Part shown: in pieces, positions 19,157 through 27,944 of the stretch
Layout: every line of letters starts with the position of its first letter
Numbering within the stretch: position 1 is the first letter of the stretch
From: Paramagnetospirillum caucaseum
GTDB taxonomy: Bacteria; Pseudomonadota; Alphaproteobacteria; Rhodospirillales; Magnetospirillaceae
Reading direction: 5' to 3'
DNA length: 64,000 nt
Assembly (NCBI RefSeq): GCF_000342045.1
Contig: NZ_AONQ01000006.1
Span: forward strand, 40,772-104,771
Translations under genes and position numbers: made by a program
The notes under the pieces: model-generated
Told to the model about the DNA's origin: nothing
What the model saw: only the letters and a program-made list of their open reading frames with translations
Databases searched by the model: none

Positions 19157-19738
19157 TCAGTCCTCGGCGGGGCCGTTGTCCTGGTGGACCGGCTCGGCCT
19201 CGTTGTGGACGACGGAGCGCGAGCGGCCCGACAGCGCCACCACCTTCTCCAGTTCCGCCTCGGTGCACATGCCGAGCGTCACCGGATTGCGCGGCTTGAT
19301 GTTGGCGGCGTTCCAATGGCTCTTGTCGCGCACCGACTGGATGGTCGGCTTGGTGGTGCCGACCAGCTTGGAGATGGCGGCGTCCGACAGCTCGGGATGG
19401 TGCTTGATGATCCAGGCGATGGCGTCGGGACGGTCCTGGCGCTTGGACACCGGGGTATAGCGGGCGCCCTTGGGCTTGGCGCGCGGCTGGGGAATGTCGG
19501 TGATGGTCAGCTTCAGGCGGCCGTCGGGATTGGCCTCGCAGCGCTCGAGCTCGGCGCGGGTCACCTGGCCGTTGGCCACGGGGTCGAGACCGACGATGCC
19601 GGCGGCCACTTCGCCATCGGCGATGGCCTGGACTTCGAGCGGATGCAGGCCGCAGAAATCGGCGATCTGCTCGAAGGAGAGAGCGGTGTTCTCGACCAGC
19701 CAGACGGCGGTCGCCTTGGGCATGAGCGGCAGAGCCAT
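19157..19738 (-). CDS. trcR: TrcR-like cell cycle transcriptional regulator (DUF1013)
   Basis: A 193-residue protein of the DUF1013 family confined to alphaproteobacteria. Motifs include MPKATAVWLVENTALSFEQI and ADFCGLHPLEVQAIADGEVA near the N terminus, then RYTPVSKRQDRPDAIAWIIK and a helix-turn-helix-like ISKLVGTTKPTIQSVRDKSH. The Caulobacter relative was named TrcR as a cell-cycle transcription regulator; the role here is by family. AGGAGG lies five bases before the ATG at 19738. It has its own promoter region and is convergent with the YhdP-like gene. Confidence 0.9.
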   Translation of the reverse strand: MALPLMPKATAVWLVENTALSFEQIADFCGLHPLEVQAIADGEVAAGIVGLDPVANGQVTRAELERCEANPDGRLKLTITDIPQPRAKPKGARYTPVSKRQDRPDAIAWIIKHHPELSDAAISKLVGTTKPTIQSVRDKSHWNAANIKPRNPVTLGMCTEAELEKVVALSGRSRSVVHNEAEPVHQDNGPAED

Positions 19739-19901
19739 GAAACCTCCTGACGCGGTGTTGTTCCCCTCCGTCCGCCCTGGACGGGGCGGGAACGATCCCC
19801 CGCGAAACTATTCCGAAATGCCCCGGGGACCCATGGATCCCGCCGGGGGCGGTGTCGCCCGATGGAGCGCCCGCTAGTTATAGGAGCGAACGTGCCTTTG
19901 G

Positions 19902-20894
19902 TCAAACCTGCAGCACGATCTTCCCCACATGGGCGTTGCTTTCCATCAGGGCGTGGGCCTTGGCGGCCTCGGCCAGGGGGAACACCGCGTGGATCAGCGG
20001 CGCGATGGCTCCCCTGTCGAGCAGTGGCCACACGGTTTCGGCGAGCCCCCGGGCCATGCGCGCCTTGGCATCGCCCGATTGCGGCCGCAGCGTCGAGCCG
20101 GTGAGCGTCAGGCGCTTCAGCATCACCGGCATCAGGTTGATCTCGGCGCTGCTGCCGCGCAGGAAGGCGATGGAGACCAGGCGGCCGTCGGCGGCCAGGC
20201 TCTTGATGTTGCGCGCGATGTAGTCGCCGCCCACCATGTCGAGAATCACGTCGATCCCCTTGCCCTTGGTCTGCTCCTTGATCACCTCGACGAAATCGGC
20301 CGTCGAATAGTCGATGGCGAAATCGGCCCCCAGCTCGCGGCAGGCCTTGCACTTGGCCTCGCCGTTGGCGGTGGCGAAGACCTGGGCGCCCAGCGCCTTG
20401 GCCAACTGGATGGCGGTGGTGCCGATGCCGCCGGCGCCGCCATGGACCAGGAAGCGCTCGCCGGCCTTCAGGGCGCCGCGTTCCACCACGTTGTGCCAGA
20501 CGGTGAAGAACGTCTCGGGCAAGGCGGCGGCGCGGATCATGTCGTAGCCCGCAGGAATGGGCAGGCAATGGCGGGCGTCCACCGTGCAATATTCGGCATA
20601 GCCGCCGCCGGGGGCCAGGGCGCATACTTGGGTGCCGAGGGCGGGGGAGGCGACGCCCTCGCCCAGGGCGGCGACGATGCCCGCCACCTCCAGGCCGGGC
20701 AGGTCCGAGGCGCCGGGCGGGGCGGGATAGGCGCCGGCCCGCTGCAGCACGTCGGGACGGTTGATGCCCGCCGCCGCCACCTTGATCAGCACCTCACCCG
20801 GCTTCGGCAGCGGCAGCTTCCGGGTGACGGGGACCAGCACCTCGGGCGCGCCGGGGGTGGAAATCTCGATGCAGGTCATGGTCGCGGGCAGCAT
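19902..20894 (-). CDS. NAD(P)H quinone oxidoreductase, zeta-crystallin type
   Basis: A 330-residue zinc-free medium-chain dehydrogenase/reductase of the quinone oxidoreductase (PIG3-like) group, expected to reduce quinones or related carbonyls with NADPH. Visible are the N-terminal PGEVLIKVAAAGINRPDVLQ, the substrate-side ETFFTVWHN, and the nucleotide-binding LVHGGAGGIGTTAIQLAKAL. The start at 20894 has GAGG eight bases upstream; the internal ATG at 20879 lacks a ribosome site but would also give a normal N terminus. Divergent from the DUF1192 gene, sharing a 76-base promoter gap. Confidence 0.9.
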   Translation of the reverse strand: MLPATMTCIEISTPGAPEVLVPVTRKLPLPKPGEVLIKVAAAGINRPDVLQRAGAYPAPPGASDLPGLEVAGIVAALGEGVASPALGTQVCALAPGGGYAEYCTVDARHCLPIPAGYDMIRAAALPETFFTVWHNVVERGALKAGERFLVHGGAGGIGTTAIQLAKALGAQVFATANGEAKCKACRELGADFAIDYSTADFVEVIKEQTKGKGIDVILDMVGGDYIARNIKSLAADGRLVSIAFLRGSSAEINLMPVMLKRLTLTGSTLRPQSGDAKARMARGLAETVWPLLDRGAIAPLIHAVFPLAEAAKAHALMESNAHVGKIVLQV

Positions 20895-20970
20895 CCGGCG
20901 GGCCTCTCTTGTGTCGGTGAGGCGCCCAATCTGGTACGTTCCATCAGATGTGGCAAGAGAGGATCGCCCC

Positions 20971-21153
20971 ATGGATACCGACGATCTGGAACCGCGCAAC
21001 AAGCCCCAAGCCTTAAGGAACCTCGATCCCATGTCCATCGAGGAGCTGAGGGACTACATCGCCGATCTGCGGGCCGAGATCGCCCGCACCGAGCAGGCCA
21101 TTTCCACCAAGCAGGCGGTGAAAATGGGGGCCGAGGCGTTTTTCAAGCGGTAA
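20971..21153 (+). CDS. DUF1192 family small protein
   Basis: A 60-residue acidic-to-basic protein: IEELRDYIADLRAEIARTEQ forms a short coiled coil, and it ends VKMGAEAFFKR. This matches the DUF1192 family of small alphaproteobacterial proteins with unknown function. The ATG at 20971 has AGAGAGGA about seven bases upstream. It lies 59 bases before bdhA on the same strand and may share its transcript. Confidence 0.85.
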   Translation: MDTDDLEPRNKPQALRNLDPMSIEELRDYIADLRAEIARTEQAISTKQAVKMGAEAFFKR

Positions 21154-21212
21154 ATCGGTACTTGTTTACCGCTTTGTGGCTTGGTAAGACCAAAGGGTAT
21201 GGAGGAAACGGC

Positions 21213-21995
21213 ATGTTGAACGGCAAGCGGGCTCTGGTCACCGGGTCCACCAGCGGCATCGGCCTCGGTATCGCCCGCGCCCTGGCGGCCAAGGGAGCAT
21301 CGGTGATGCTCAACGGTTTCGGCGATGGAGCCGAGATCGAGGCGCTGCGCGCCGGCCTCGCCCGGGAATTCGGCGTCACCGTGCTCTATAACGGCGCCGA
21401 TCTGTCCAGACCGGACGGTGCCGGCGATCTGGTGCGCGACACGCAAGCCCGCCTGGGCGGCCTCGACATCCTGGTCAACAACGCCGGCATCCAGCATGTG
21501 GCGCCGGTGGAGGAGTTTCCGCTGGAGCGCTGGGATTCGGTGATCGCCATCAATCTCACCGCCGTGTTCCAGGCCATCCGCGCCGCCCTGCCGGGCATGA
21601 AGGCGCAGGGCTGGGGCCGCATCGTCAACGTCGCCTCGGTGCACGGATTGGTGGCTTCGGTCAACAAGGCGGCCTATATCGCCGCCAAGCACGGCGTGGT
21701 CGGCCTGACCAAGGTGGTCGGGCTGGAAACCGCCGAAATCGACATCACCTGCAACGCCATCTGCCCCGGCTGGGTGCTGACGCCGCTGGTGCAAAAGCAG
21801 ATCGACACCCGCGCCGAGGCGCAAGGCGTGGCGGTGGAGGAGGCGGGCCGCGACCTGCTCTCCGAAAAGCAGCCGTCGAAGAAATTCACCACCCCGGAGC
21901 AGATCGGCGATCTGGCGGTGTTCCTGTGTTCGTCCGCCGCCGCCAACATGACCGGCTCGGCCCTGACCATGGACGGGGGCTGGGCGGCGCAATGA
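21213..21995 (+). CDS. bdhA: 3-hydroxybutyrate dehydrogenase
   Basis: A 260-residue short-chain dehydrogenase that oxidises D-3-hydroxybutyrate to acetoacetate with NAD, a step in use of polyhydroxybutyrate. It shows the dinucleotide motif TGSTSGIGLGIA, NNAGIQ, catalytic Ser in NVASVHG, and Tyr/Lys in AAYIAAKHG. CNAICPGWVLTPLVQKQI is typical of this enzyme rather than other SDRs. GGAGGA lies seven bases upstream of the ATG. Its stop overlaps the thioesterase start (ATGA), so these genes form an operon with the carbonic anhydrase-like gene. Confidence 0.93.
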   Translation: MLNGKRALVTGSTSGIGLGIARALAAKGASVMLNGFGDGAEIEALRAGLAREFGVTVLYNGADLSRPDGAGDLVRDTQARLGGLDILVNNAGIQHVAPVEEFPLERWDSVIAINLTAVFQAIRAALPGMKAQGWGRIVNVASVHGLVASVNKAAYIAAKHGVVGLTKVVGLETAEIDITCNAICPGWVLTPLVQKQIDTRAEAQGVAVEEAGRDLLSEKQPSKKFTTPEQIGDLAVFLCSSAAANMTGSALTMDGGWAAQ

Positions 21996-22435
21996 GCCAC
22001 AAGAAGGAACCGTCGCGGCAGGCCGATTATCCCTTTCGCGTCGAGATTCAGACCCGCTGGTCGGACAACGACATGTTCGGCCATCTCAACAACGTGGTCT
22101 ACCAGCGCTTCTTCGAACACATCGTGGTCAAGTTCCTTACCGGCCCTTGCGGGCTGGACCTGATGAGCACGCCGGTGATCACCTTCGCCGCCGAATCGTC
22201 CTGCCGCTTCCTGAAGCCCCTGTCCTATCCCTCGGCCGTCGTGGCGGGCATCCGCATCGACCATATGGGCCGCACCAGCGCCCGCTACGGTCTGGCCCTG
22301 TTCGAGGAGGGATGCGACGAGGCCGCCGCCGAGGGCCACTGGATTCACGTCTTCGTCGACCGGGCCTCGGGGCGCCCGGTTCCCATTCCCGACACGGTGC
22401 GCGCCGTGTTCGAAGCCCATCGGAGGATGCCATGA
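21992..22435 (+). CDS. Acyl-CoA thioesterase, 4HBT hotdog fold
   Basis: A 147-residue hotdog-fold thioesterase. RWSDNDMFGHLNNVVYQRFF carries the catalytic Asp of the 4-hydroxybenzoyl-CoA thioesterase/YbgC group, and the C-terminal half (HMGRTSARYGLALFEEG) matches the fold. The substrate is probably a short or medium acyl-CoA; the bdhA neighbour hints at C4 metabolism, but that is inference. The ATG overlaps the bdhA stop and its own stop overlaps the next ATG by four bases. Confidence 0.88.
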   Translation: MSHKKEPSRQADYPFRVEIQTRWSDNDMFGHLNNVVYQRFFEHIVVKFLTGPCGLDLMSTPVITFAAESSCRFLKPLSYPSAVVAGIRIDHMGRTSARYGLALFEEGCDEAAAEGHWIHVFVDRASGRPVPIPDTVRAVFEAHRRMP

Positions 22436-23049
22436 CCGGCCTTTGCTATTCGTTCGAGGGGATGGTGCCGGTGGTCGATCCCACCTCCTACGTCCATCCC
22501 ACCGCCGTGCTGATCGGTGACGTGCGCATCGGCCCCGGCTGCTTCATCGGGCCGGGGGCGAGCTTGCGCGCCGATTTCTCCAGCGTGATCATCGGGGCCG
22601 GCGTCAACATCCAGGATAACTGCATCCTGCACGGAACGCCGGGCTTCCATACGGTGGTCGAGGATTACGGCCATATCGGCCATGCCGCCGTGGTGCACGG
22701 CTGCCGCATCCGCCGCAACGCCCTGGTGGGCATGGCGTCGTCCATCTATGACGGCGCCGAGGTGGGCGAGGAGGCGATCATCGCCGCCATGGCCTTCGTC
22801 CCCGCCGGTTTCAAGATTCCGCCCCGCACCCTGGTGGCCGGGCTGCCGGCCAAGGTACTGCGCGAATTGTCGGCGGAAGAGGTGGCGCGCAAGACCCGCG
22901 GCACCGAGGCCTACCAGCAGCTGGCGGCCCGCGCGCTGAAATCCATGGTGCCGTGCCAGCCGCTCTCCGCCCCGGAACCGGGCCGGGCCGAACTCAATCC
23001 CAGCGCGCTGTGGCCCGACGACCTGACCCGGCATAAGCCCAAGGAGTAG
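22432..23049 (+). CDS. Gamma carbonic anhydrase-like hexapeptide protein
   Basis: A 205-residue left-handed beta-helix protein with hexapeptide repeats (VHPTAVLIGDVRIGPGCFIG). The metal-site histidines of the gamma-carbonic anhydrase/PaaY family are visible at NCILHGT and YGHIGHAAVVHGCRI. PaaY-like members can be CoA thioesterases rather than carbonic anhydrases. A place behind an acyl-CoA thioesterase and bdhA would suit that, but the reaction is not decided by sequence. The start overlaps the preceding stop, and it is the last gene of the operon before a large inverted repeat. Confidence 0.88.
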   Translation: MTGLCYSFEGMVPVVDPTSYVHPTAVLIGDVRIGPGCFIGPGASLRADFSSVIIGAGVNIQDNCILHGTPGFHTVVEDYGHIGHAAVVHGCRIRRNALVGMASSIYDGAEVGEEAIIAAMAFVPAGFKIPPRTLVAGLPAKVLRELSAEEVARKTRGTEAYQQLAARALKSMVPCQPLSAPEPGRAELNPSALWPDDLTRHKPKE

Positions 23050-23059
23050 AAGAGGGCGA

Positions 23060-23113
23060 GCGGGACACCCGCGCTCCAACGAGACACGGATTTTCCGAGC
23101 GCGGGCGTCCCGC
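23060..23113. terminator. 17-bp inverted repeat between convergent operons
   Basis: Arms gcgggacacccgcgctc (23060-23076) and gagcgcgggcgtcccgc (23097-23113) pair with one mismatch around a 20-base loop. It lies between the carbonic anhydrase-like gene and the convergent end of the formate dehydrogenase operon, so it can act as a two-way terminator; it may also be a dispersed repeat. Confidence 0.5.
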
Positions 23114-23120
23114 CCGCAGT

Positions 23121-24116
23121 CTACTCCGCCGCCTTCGGCTCGCGCTTTTCCACGTCCTCGACCCAGGCGGCATGGTGCTCGCGCGCCCATTCGCGGTCCA
23201 CATAGCCGGTGGTGACGGCGGTGCTGGCGCCTTCCATGCCGATTGTGCCGATATAGATGTGGCCCAGGATGAACAGCACCATCACCACCGCCAGGGCGGT
23301 GTGGATCAGATGCATCACCTGCATGGCGTGGATATCGCCCATGGTGAAGGGGAACAGCAGGTTGAGGCCGGTGGACGACACCAGGGCGCCGACCAGGATG
23401 ACCATCCAGAATTGGGTCTTCTGGCCGAAATTGAACTTGGCGGCGGGGGGATGGACACCTTTCTTCAACAGGCCGCCGCCGCCCTTGATCCAGCCCCAGT
23501 CGTAGCGGTCCCACAGATTGTCCCGGGCCCACAGGAAGAAGATCATCACCAGCCCGGCGATGAAGACGAAGCCGGCGATGTTATGCAGCCACTTGCCGGC
23601 CCAGCTTATCCAGGAGAACAGGCTCTTGCCCAGCCAGGGCTCGATGATCCAGCGGCCGAACAGCAGGTTCAGGCCGGTGAGCGCCAGCACCAGGAACGAG
23701 CCGGCGGTCAGCCAGTGGCCGACGCGCTCCATCTTGTTGAAGCGCAGGATGGTCTGCCCCGAGGGGCCGCCCTCCATCATGATCTTGCCGCGGATGACGT
23801 AGAAGGCGGCGATGGCCAGGGTGACGCCGGCCAGCAGCCAGCCGGCCCAGACCGCCAGCTTGCCGTTGCGGACATTGCGCCAGATTTCGCCCTCGGACTG
23901 GATCAGCACGCCGCGCGCCGCCGGCTGGCCGCCGATATAGCCGGCCTCGCCCTGGCGGATGGCCCGCCAGGAATCCGGCTCGGTGATGCGGTCGGACTGG
24001 GCGGCGCTGGTGACGTCGCCGTCGCTGCCGGCGGCCAGGGCGGGGCCAATTTTTCCGGGACCGGCCAGGCCGAGGCCGAGAACCAGCAGCAGGATGGCGA
24101 GGATGGTTCGGCTCAT
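23121..24116 (-). CDS. Formate dehydrogenase gamma subunit (cytochrome b)
   Basis: A 331-residue membrane subunit that would pass electrons from the iron-sulfur subunit through two haem b to quinone. It has an N-terminal signal-like helix (ILAILLLVLGLGLAGPG), a periplasmic segment, then four membrane helices. His-containing stretches such as ERVGHWLTAGSFLVLALTG, KWLHNIAGFVFIAGL, MHLIHTALAVV and ILGHIYIGTIGMEGA fit FdnI/FdoI-type haem ligation. It is the last gene of the torD-Tat-fdh operon, 14 bases after the small lipoprotein gene. Confidence 0.92.
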   Translation of the reverse strand: MSRTILAILLLVLGLGLAGPGKIGPALAAGSDGDVTSAAQSDRITEPDSWRAIRQGEAGYIGGQPAARGVLIQSEGEIWRNVRNGKLAVWAGWLLAGVTLAIAAFYVIRGKIMMEGGPSGQTILRFNKMERVGHWLTAGSFLVLALTGLNLLFGRWIIEPWLGKSLFSWISWAGKWLHNIAGFVFIAGLVMIFFLWARDNLWDRYDWGWIKGGGGLLKKGVHPPAAKFNFGQKTQFWMVILVGALVSSTGLNLLFPFTMGDIHAMQVMHLIHTALAVVMVLFILGHIYIGTIGMEGASTAVTTGYVDREWAREHHAAWVEDVEKREPKAAE

Positions 24117-24130
24117 GCGAGGCCTCCCCT

Positions 24131-24394
24131 TTAGAATTTTTGCCCGGTGATGCGGCCCGACGGGGCCGCCTCGCCGGTGGGAATGACGCCGTTGGCCGTC
24201 AGCCGCGCGATGCCGTCCGACTGGCCGGCGATCCGTTGCTGCAGGGCCGCCCTCGTGGCGGGGGCGATCTCGCCGTCGCGGAGGCCCAGATAGGTCCCCT
24301 TGTCCAGCTTGATCTGCCGCCCGGTCTCGTCACCCTTGCAGCCGGCAAGGGCGACGAGGCAGAGCAGCACGGTGGCCAGGGCGCGCGGGCGCAT
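24131..24394 (-). CDS. Small lipoprotein within the formate dehydrogenase operon
   Basis: An 87-residue protein starting MRPRALATVLLCLVALAGCK. LAGC is a good lipobox, so the mature form is a lipid-anchored peptide of about 70 residues (KGDETGRQIKLDKGTYLGLR, then DGIARLTANGVIPTGEA). I do not recognise a named family. It is placed between the beta and gamma subunit genes, two bases after the beta stop, so co-expression with the enzyme is very likely. It could be an accessory or anchoring subunit, but that is inference. Confidence 0.85.
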   Translation of the reverse strand: MRPRALATVLLCLVALAGCKGDETGRQIKLDKGTYLGLRDGEIAPATRAALQQRIAGQSDGIARLTANGVIPTGEAAPSGRITGQKF

Positions 24395-24396
24395 GG

Positions 24397-25029
24397 CTAT
24401 TTGTCCTTGGGCGCGCCGGCGCCCTCGCGGGCCCGTTCGCGCTTCTGCTCGCCATAGGCCTGGCTCCAGCCCGACGCCCCCGAGCCGAAGCCGCGGGCCA
24501 GCACACGCTCGCGATAGATGGTCGAGACCATGTCGCCGTCGCCGGCCAGCAGGGCCTTGGTGGCGCACATCTCGGCGCACAGCGGCAGCTTGCCCTCGGC
24601 GATGCGGTTGCGGCCGTACTTTTCCAGCTCCGCCTTGGAATGGTCGGCCTCGGGGCCGCCGGCGCAGAAGGTGCACTTGTCCATCTTGCCGCGTCCGCCG
24701 AAATTGCCGGTGGAGGGGTATTGCGGCGCCCCGAACGGACAGGCGTAGAAGCAATAGCCGCAGCCGATGCACAGATCCTTGTTGTGCAGCACGATGCCGT
24801 CGCCGGTCTGGTAGAAGCAATCCACCGGGCAGACCGCCATGCACGGCGCGTCCGAGCAGTGCATGCAGGCCACCGACAGCGACTTCTGCCCCGGCTTGCC
24901 GTCGTTCAAGGTGACGACGCGGCGGCGGTTGATGCCCCAGGGCACCTCGTGCTCGTTCTTGCAGGCGGTGACGCAGCCGCTGCAGTGGATGCAGCGTTCG
25001 CCGTCGCAGAGGAATTTCATGCGGGCCAT
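24397..25029 (-). CDS. Formate dehydrogenase beta subunit (four 4Fe-4S clusters)
   Basis: A 210-residue electron-transfer subunit. Cysteine groups for four clusters are visible: CIHCSGCVTAC (near residue 13), CMHCSDAPCMAVCPVDC (near 55), CIGCGYCFYACPFG (near 87) and the split set CTFC...CAEMC. It links the molybdenum subunit to the cytochrome b subunit. Unlike E. coli FdnH (about 294 residues) it has no C-terminal membrane helix, so anchoring must come from gamma or another partner. The ATG at 25029 lies 12 bases after the alpha subunit stop. Confidence 0.93.
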   Translation of the reverse strand: MARMKFLCDGERCIHCSGCVTACKNEHEVPWGINRRRVVTLNDGKPGQKSLSVACMHCSDAPCMAVCPVDCFYQTGDGIVLHNKDLCIGCGYCFYACPFGAPQYPSTGNFGGRGKMDKCTFCAGGPEADHSKAELEKYGRNRIAEGKLPLCAEMCATKALLAGDGDMVSTIYRERVLARGFGSGASGWSQAYGEQKRERAREGAGAPKDK

Positions 25030-25041
25030 GGTGGTTCCTCC

Positions 25042-27927
25042 TTACGCCTGGAACTTCTCGATGCGGCACAGGGTGACTTTCGTCTCCTGCATGGCCGTCA
25101 CCGAGTCGTAGCCATAGGTCTGGGCGGTGTTGGTGCTTTCGCCCAGCACGATGGGCGCCGCTCCCTCCGGGTATTTGCTTCGCAGGTCCTTGCCCTGGAA
25201 CCAGCCGCCGAAGTGGAAGGGCATGAAGGCCACGCCGCGTCCCACCCGTTCGGTGATGCGGGCCTTGACCTTGACCTTGCCGCCCTCGGGGCCATGCACC
25301 CAGACATAGTCGCCGGCGCGCAATCCGGCGTTGTTGGCGTCGAAGGGATTGACCTCGACGAACATGTCGGGCTGCAGTTCGGCCAGCCAGGGGTTCGAGC
25401 GGGTCTCGTCGCCGCCGCCCTCGTACTCCACCAGACGCCCCGAGGTGAGGATGATGGGGAATTCCTTGGACACGTCCTTGTCCTGGATGGACTTATAGAG
25501 GAAGGGCAGGCGCATCATCTTCTTGTCGGCATGGGTGGGGTACTTCTCCACCAGATCGCGGCGCGGCGTGTACAGCGGCTCGCGGTGCAGCGGCACCGGA
25601 TCGGGGAAGTTCCACACCACGGCGCGGGCCTTGCCGTTGCCGAACGGCGCGGCGCCGTGCTTGACCGCCACGCGCTGGATGCCGCCCGACAGATCGATGG
25701 TCCAGGCCACGTCGTCGGCCTTCTCGCCGCCGATCTTCTGGATCACCGCCAGTTCGTCGGGCGTCAGGTCCACGTCCCAGCCCAGCTTCTTCAGCATGCC
25801 GTAGGTGAAGCCGGGATGGCCGGCCGGCAGTTCCGAGCCCTCGGGCCAGGAATCCACCGCCAGCAGGCTCTCGCCCTTGTATTCCGGGAACAGGGCGCGG
25901 AAGTTCAGCCCGCCGTCCTTCACCGGCTTGGAGGAATCGTAGAGGTTGGGCGTGCCGGGATGCTTCATGGCGGCGTTGCCCCAGCACGGCCAGGGCAGGC
26001 CGTAATAATCGCCGTCGCAGGGGCCGCCCACGGCGCGCAAGGTGGTCTTGTCGAAGGTTTGCTGGTTGGCCATGTGGGCCTTGAGCCGCTCGGGCGACTG
26101 GCCGGTATAGGCGATGGTCCAGGCGCCCCGGTTGATCTCGCGCAGGATGTCCTCGATCAGCGGGACGTCGCCCTCGACCTTGATGTTCTTGGTGAATTCG
26201 GCGGCGAAGCCGAACTTTCTGGCGAACAGATACATGATCTCGTGATCGCCCTTGCACTCGAACATGGGCTTGATCACCCGCTCGCTCCACTGGATCGAGC
26301 GGTTCGACGCGGTGCGCGAGCCGTCCACCTCGAACTGGGTGGCGGCGGGCAGCAGGTAGACCCCGTCGGTGCGGTCGTGCAGCACCGCCGACACCGTGGG
26401 ATAGGGATCGATGATCACCAGGGTGTCCAGCTTCTCCATGGCCTTCTTCAGCTCGGGCTGGCGCACCTGGGAATTGGGGGCGTGGCCCCAATAGATCATG
26501 GCCTTGATGGGCTCGGGCTGGGCGATGTTCTCCTTGGCCTCGTTGACGCCGTCATACCAGCGCGACACCGGGATGCCGGGAGCCTCCATCAGTTCGGGCG
26601 TCTTGAAGCGGCCCTTGATGTAGTCGTAGTCCAGCCCCCACACCCGCGCCCAGTGCTTCCAGGCCGGGGCGGCCAGGCCGTAATAGGCCGGCAGGGTGGT
26701 GACGTCCAGACCCATGTCGGTGGCGCCCTGGACGTTGTCGTGGCCGCGGAAGATGTTGGTGCCGCCGCCCGCCACGCCCACGTTGCCCAGCGCCAGCTGC
26801 AGGTTGCAATAGGCGCGGACGTTGGCGTTGCCCACGGTGTGCTGGGTGCCGCCCATGCACCACACCACCGTGCCGGGCTTGTGGGTGGCGAGGATCTGGG
26901 CGACCCGCTTCAGCTGGGCGCCGGGCACGCCGGTGACCCGCTCGGTCTCCTCCGGGTTCCACTTGGCGACCTCGGCCTTGACCTGGTCCATGCCCCAGAC
27001 GCGCTTCCTGATGAACTCCTTGTCTTCCCAGCCGTTCTCGAAGATGTGCCACATGATGCCCCAGATCAGCGGCACGTCGGTGCCGGGGCGCATGCGCACG
27101 AACTCGTCGGCATGGGCGGCGGTGCGGGTGAAGCGGGGGTCGCAGACGATCAGCGGCGCCTTGTTCTGCTCCTTGGCCTTGAGGATGTGGAGCATGGCGA
27201 CGGGATGGGCCTCGGCGGCGTTGGAGCCGATGAAGAACATCGCCTTGGAGTTATGGATGTCGTTGTAGGAATTGGTCATGGCGCCGTAGCCCCAGGTCTG
27301 GGCGACGCCGGCGACGGTGGTGGAGTGGCAGATGCGGGCCTGGTGGTCGACGTTGTTGGTGCCCCACAGCGCCGCGAACTTGCGCATGAAATAGGCCTGC
27401 TCGTTGGAGAACTTGGCCGAGCCCAGCCAGTAGACGGAATCCGGGCCGGCGGTCTCGCGGATCTTCAGCAGGCGGTCGCCGACCTCGGTGATGGCCTGCT
27501 CCCAGGAGATGCGCTTGTACTTTCCGCCCTCCAGCTTCATGGGATATTTGAGGCGGTGGTCGCCGTGGGCGTGTTCGCGCACCGCCGCGCCCTTGGCGCA
27601 GTGGCTGCCCAGGTTGAGCGGGCTGTCGAAGGCCGGTTCCTGGCCCACCCACACGCCGTTGACCACCTCGGCGTTGACGGTGCAGCCCACCGAACAGTGG
27701 GTGCAGATGGACTTCTTGATTTCCGCCTTGGGATCGGGGGCGGAGGGCGCGGCGTCGGCCTTGCGCACCGTCCCGGCGCCGATGCCGCCCGCCAGGGCGG
27801 CCCCGCCGGCGGTCAGGCCGGAGCGGCGCAGGAAGGCGCGGCGGTCCATGGCGCCGCCGGCCACCGAGGCCAGGGTTTCCGACAGGGCGGATTTGCGGGC
27901 TTCGCCATCGCGCTTCTTGATCAGCAT
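25042..27927 (-). CDS. Formate dehydrogenase alpha subunit, Tat-exported, Cys type
   Basis: The 961-residue molybdenum bis-MGD catalytic subunit oxidises formate to carbon dioxide on the periplasmic side. A Tat signal (DRRAFLRRSGLTAGGAALAG) begins near residue 28. The 4Fe-4S motif uses Cys75, Cys78, Cys82 and Cys110. The active-site stretch HQARICHSTTVAG has Cys200 where E. coli FdnG has selenocysteine, so no selenium insertion is needed. GYGAMTNSYNDI and the C-terminal MGD domain are also present. Its neighbours supply a chaperone, a beta subunit, a lipoprotein and a cytochrome b, which is a full respiratory complex. Confidence 0.95.
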   Translation of the reverse strand: MLIKKRDGEARKSALSETLASVAGGAMDRRAFLRRSGLTAGGAALAGGIGAGTVRKADAAPSAPDPKAEIKKSICTHCSVGCTVNAEVVNGVWVGQEPAFDSPLNLGSHCAKGAAVREHAHGDHRLKYPMKLEGGKYKRISWEQAITEVGDRLLKIRETAGPDSVYWLGSAKFSNEQAYFMRKFAALWGTNNVDHQARICHSTTVAGVAQTWGYGAMTNSYNDIHNSKAMFFIGSNAAEAHPVAMLHILKAKEQNKAPLIVCDPRFTRTAAHADEFVRMRPGTDVPLIWGIMWHIFENGWEDKEFIRKRVWGMDQVKAEVAKWNPEETERVTGVPGAQLKRVAQILATHKPGTVVWCMGGTQHTVGNANVRAYCNLQLALGNVGVAGGGTNIFRGHDNVQGATDMGLDVTTLPAYYGLAAPAWKHWARVWGLDYDYIKGRFKTPELMEAPGIPVSRWYDGVNEAKENIAQPEPIKAMIYWGHAPNSQVRQPELKKAMEKLDTLVIIDPYPTVSAVLHDRTDGVYLLPAATQFEVDGSRTASNRSIQWSERVIKPMFECKGDHEIMYLFARKFGFAAEFTKNIKVEGDVPLIEDILREINRGAWTIAYTGQSPERLKAHMANQQTFDKTTLRAVGGPCDGDYYGLPWPCWGNAAMKHPGTPNLYDSSKPVKDGGLNFRALFPEYKGESLLAVDSWPEGSELPAGHPGFTYGMLKKLGWDVDLTPDELAVIQKIGGEKADDVAWTIDLSGGIQRVAVKHGAAPFGNGKARAVVWNFPDPVPLHREPLYTPRRDLVEKYPTHADKKMMRLPFLYKSIQDKDVSKEFPIILTSGRLVEYEGGGDETRSNPWLAELQPDMFVEVNPFDANNAGLRAGDYVWVHGPEGGKVKVKARITERVGRGVAFMPFHFGGWFQGKDLRSKYPEGAAPIVLGESTNTAQTYGYDSVTAMQETKVTLCRIEKFQA

Positions 27928-27944
27928 GCTTGCCTCCCTTGGAC

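Noticed and set aside
27325..27345. Selenocysteine codon at the formate dehydrogenase active site
   Set aside because: The codon aligned with the E. coli FdnG selenocysteine is an ordinary Cys codon, so no recoding is needed.
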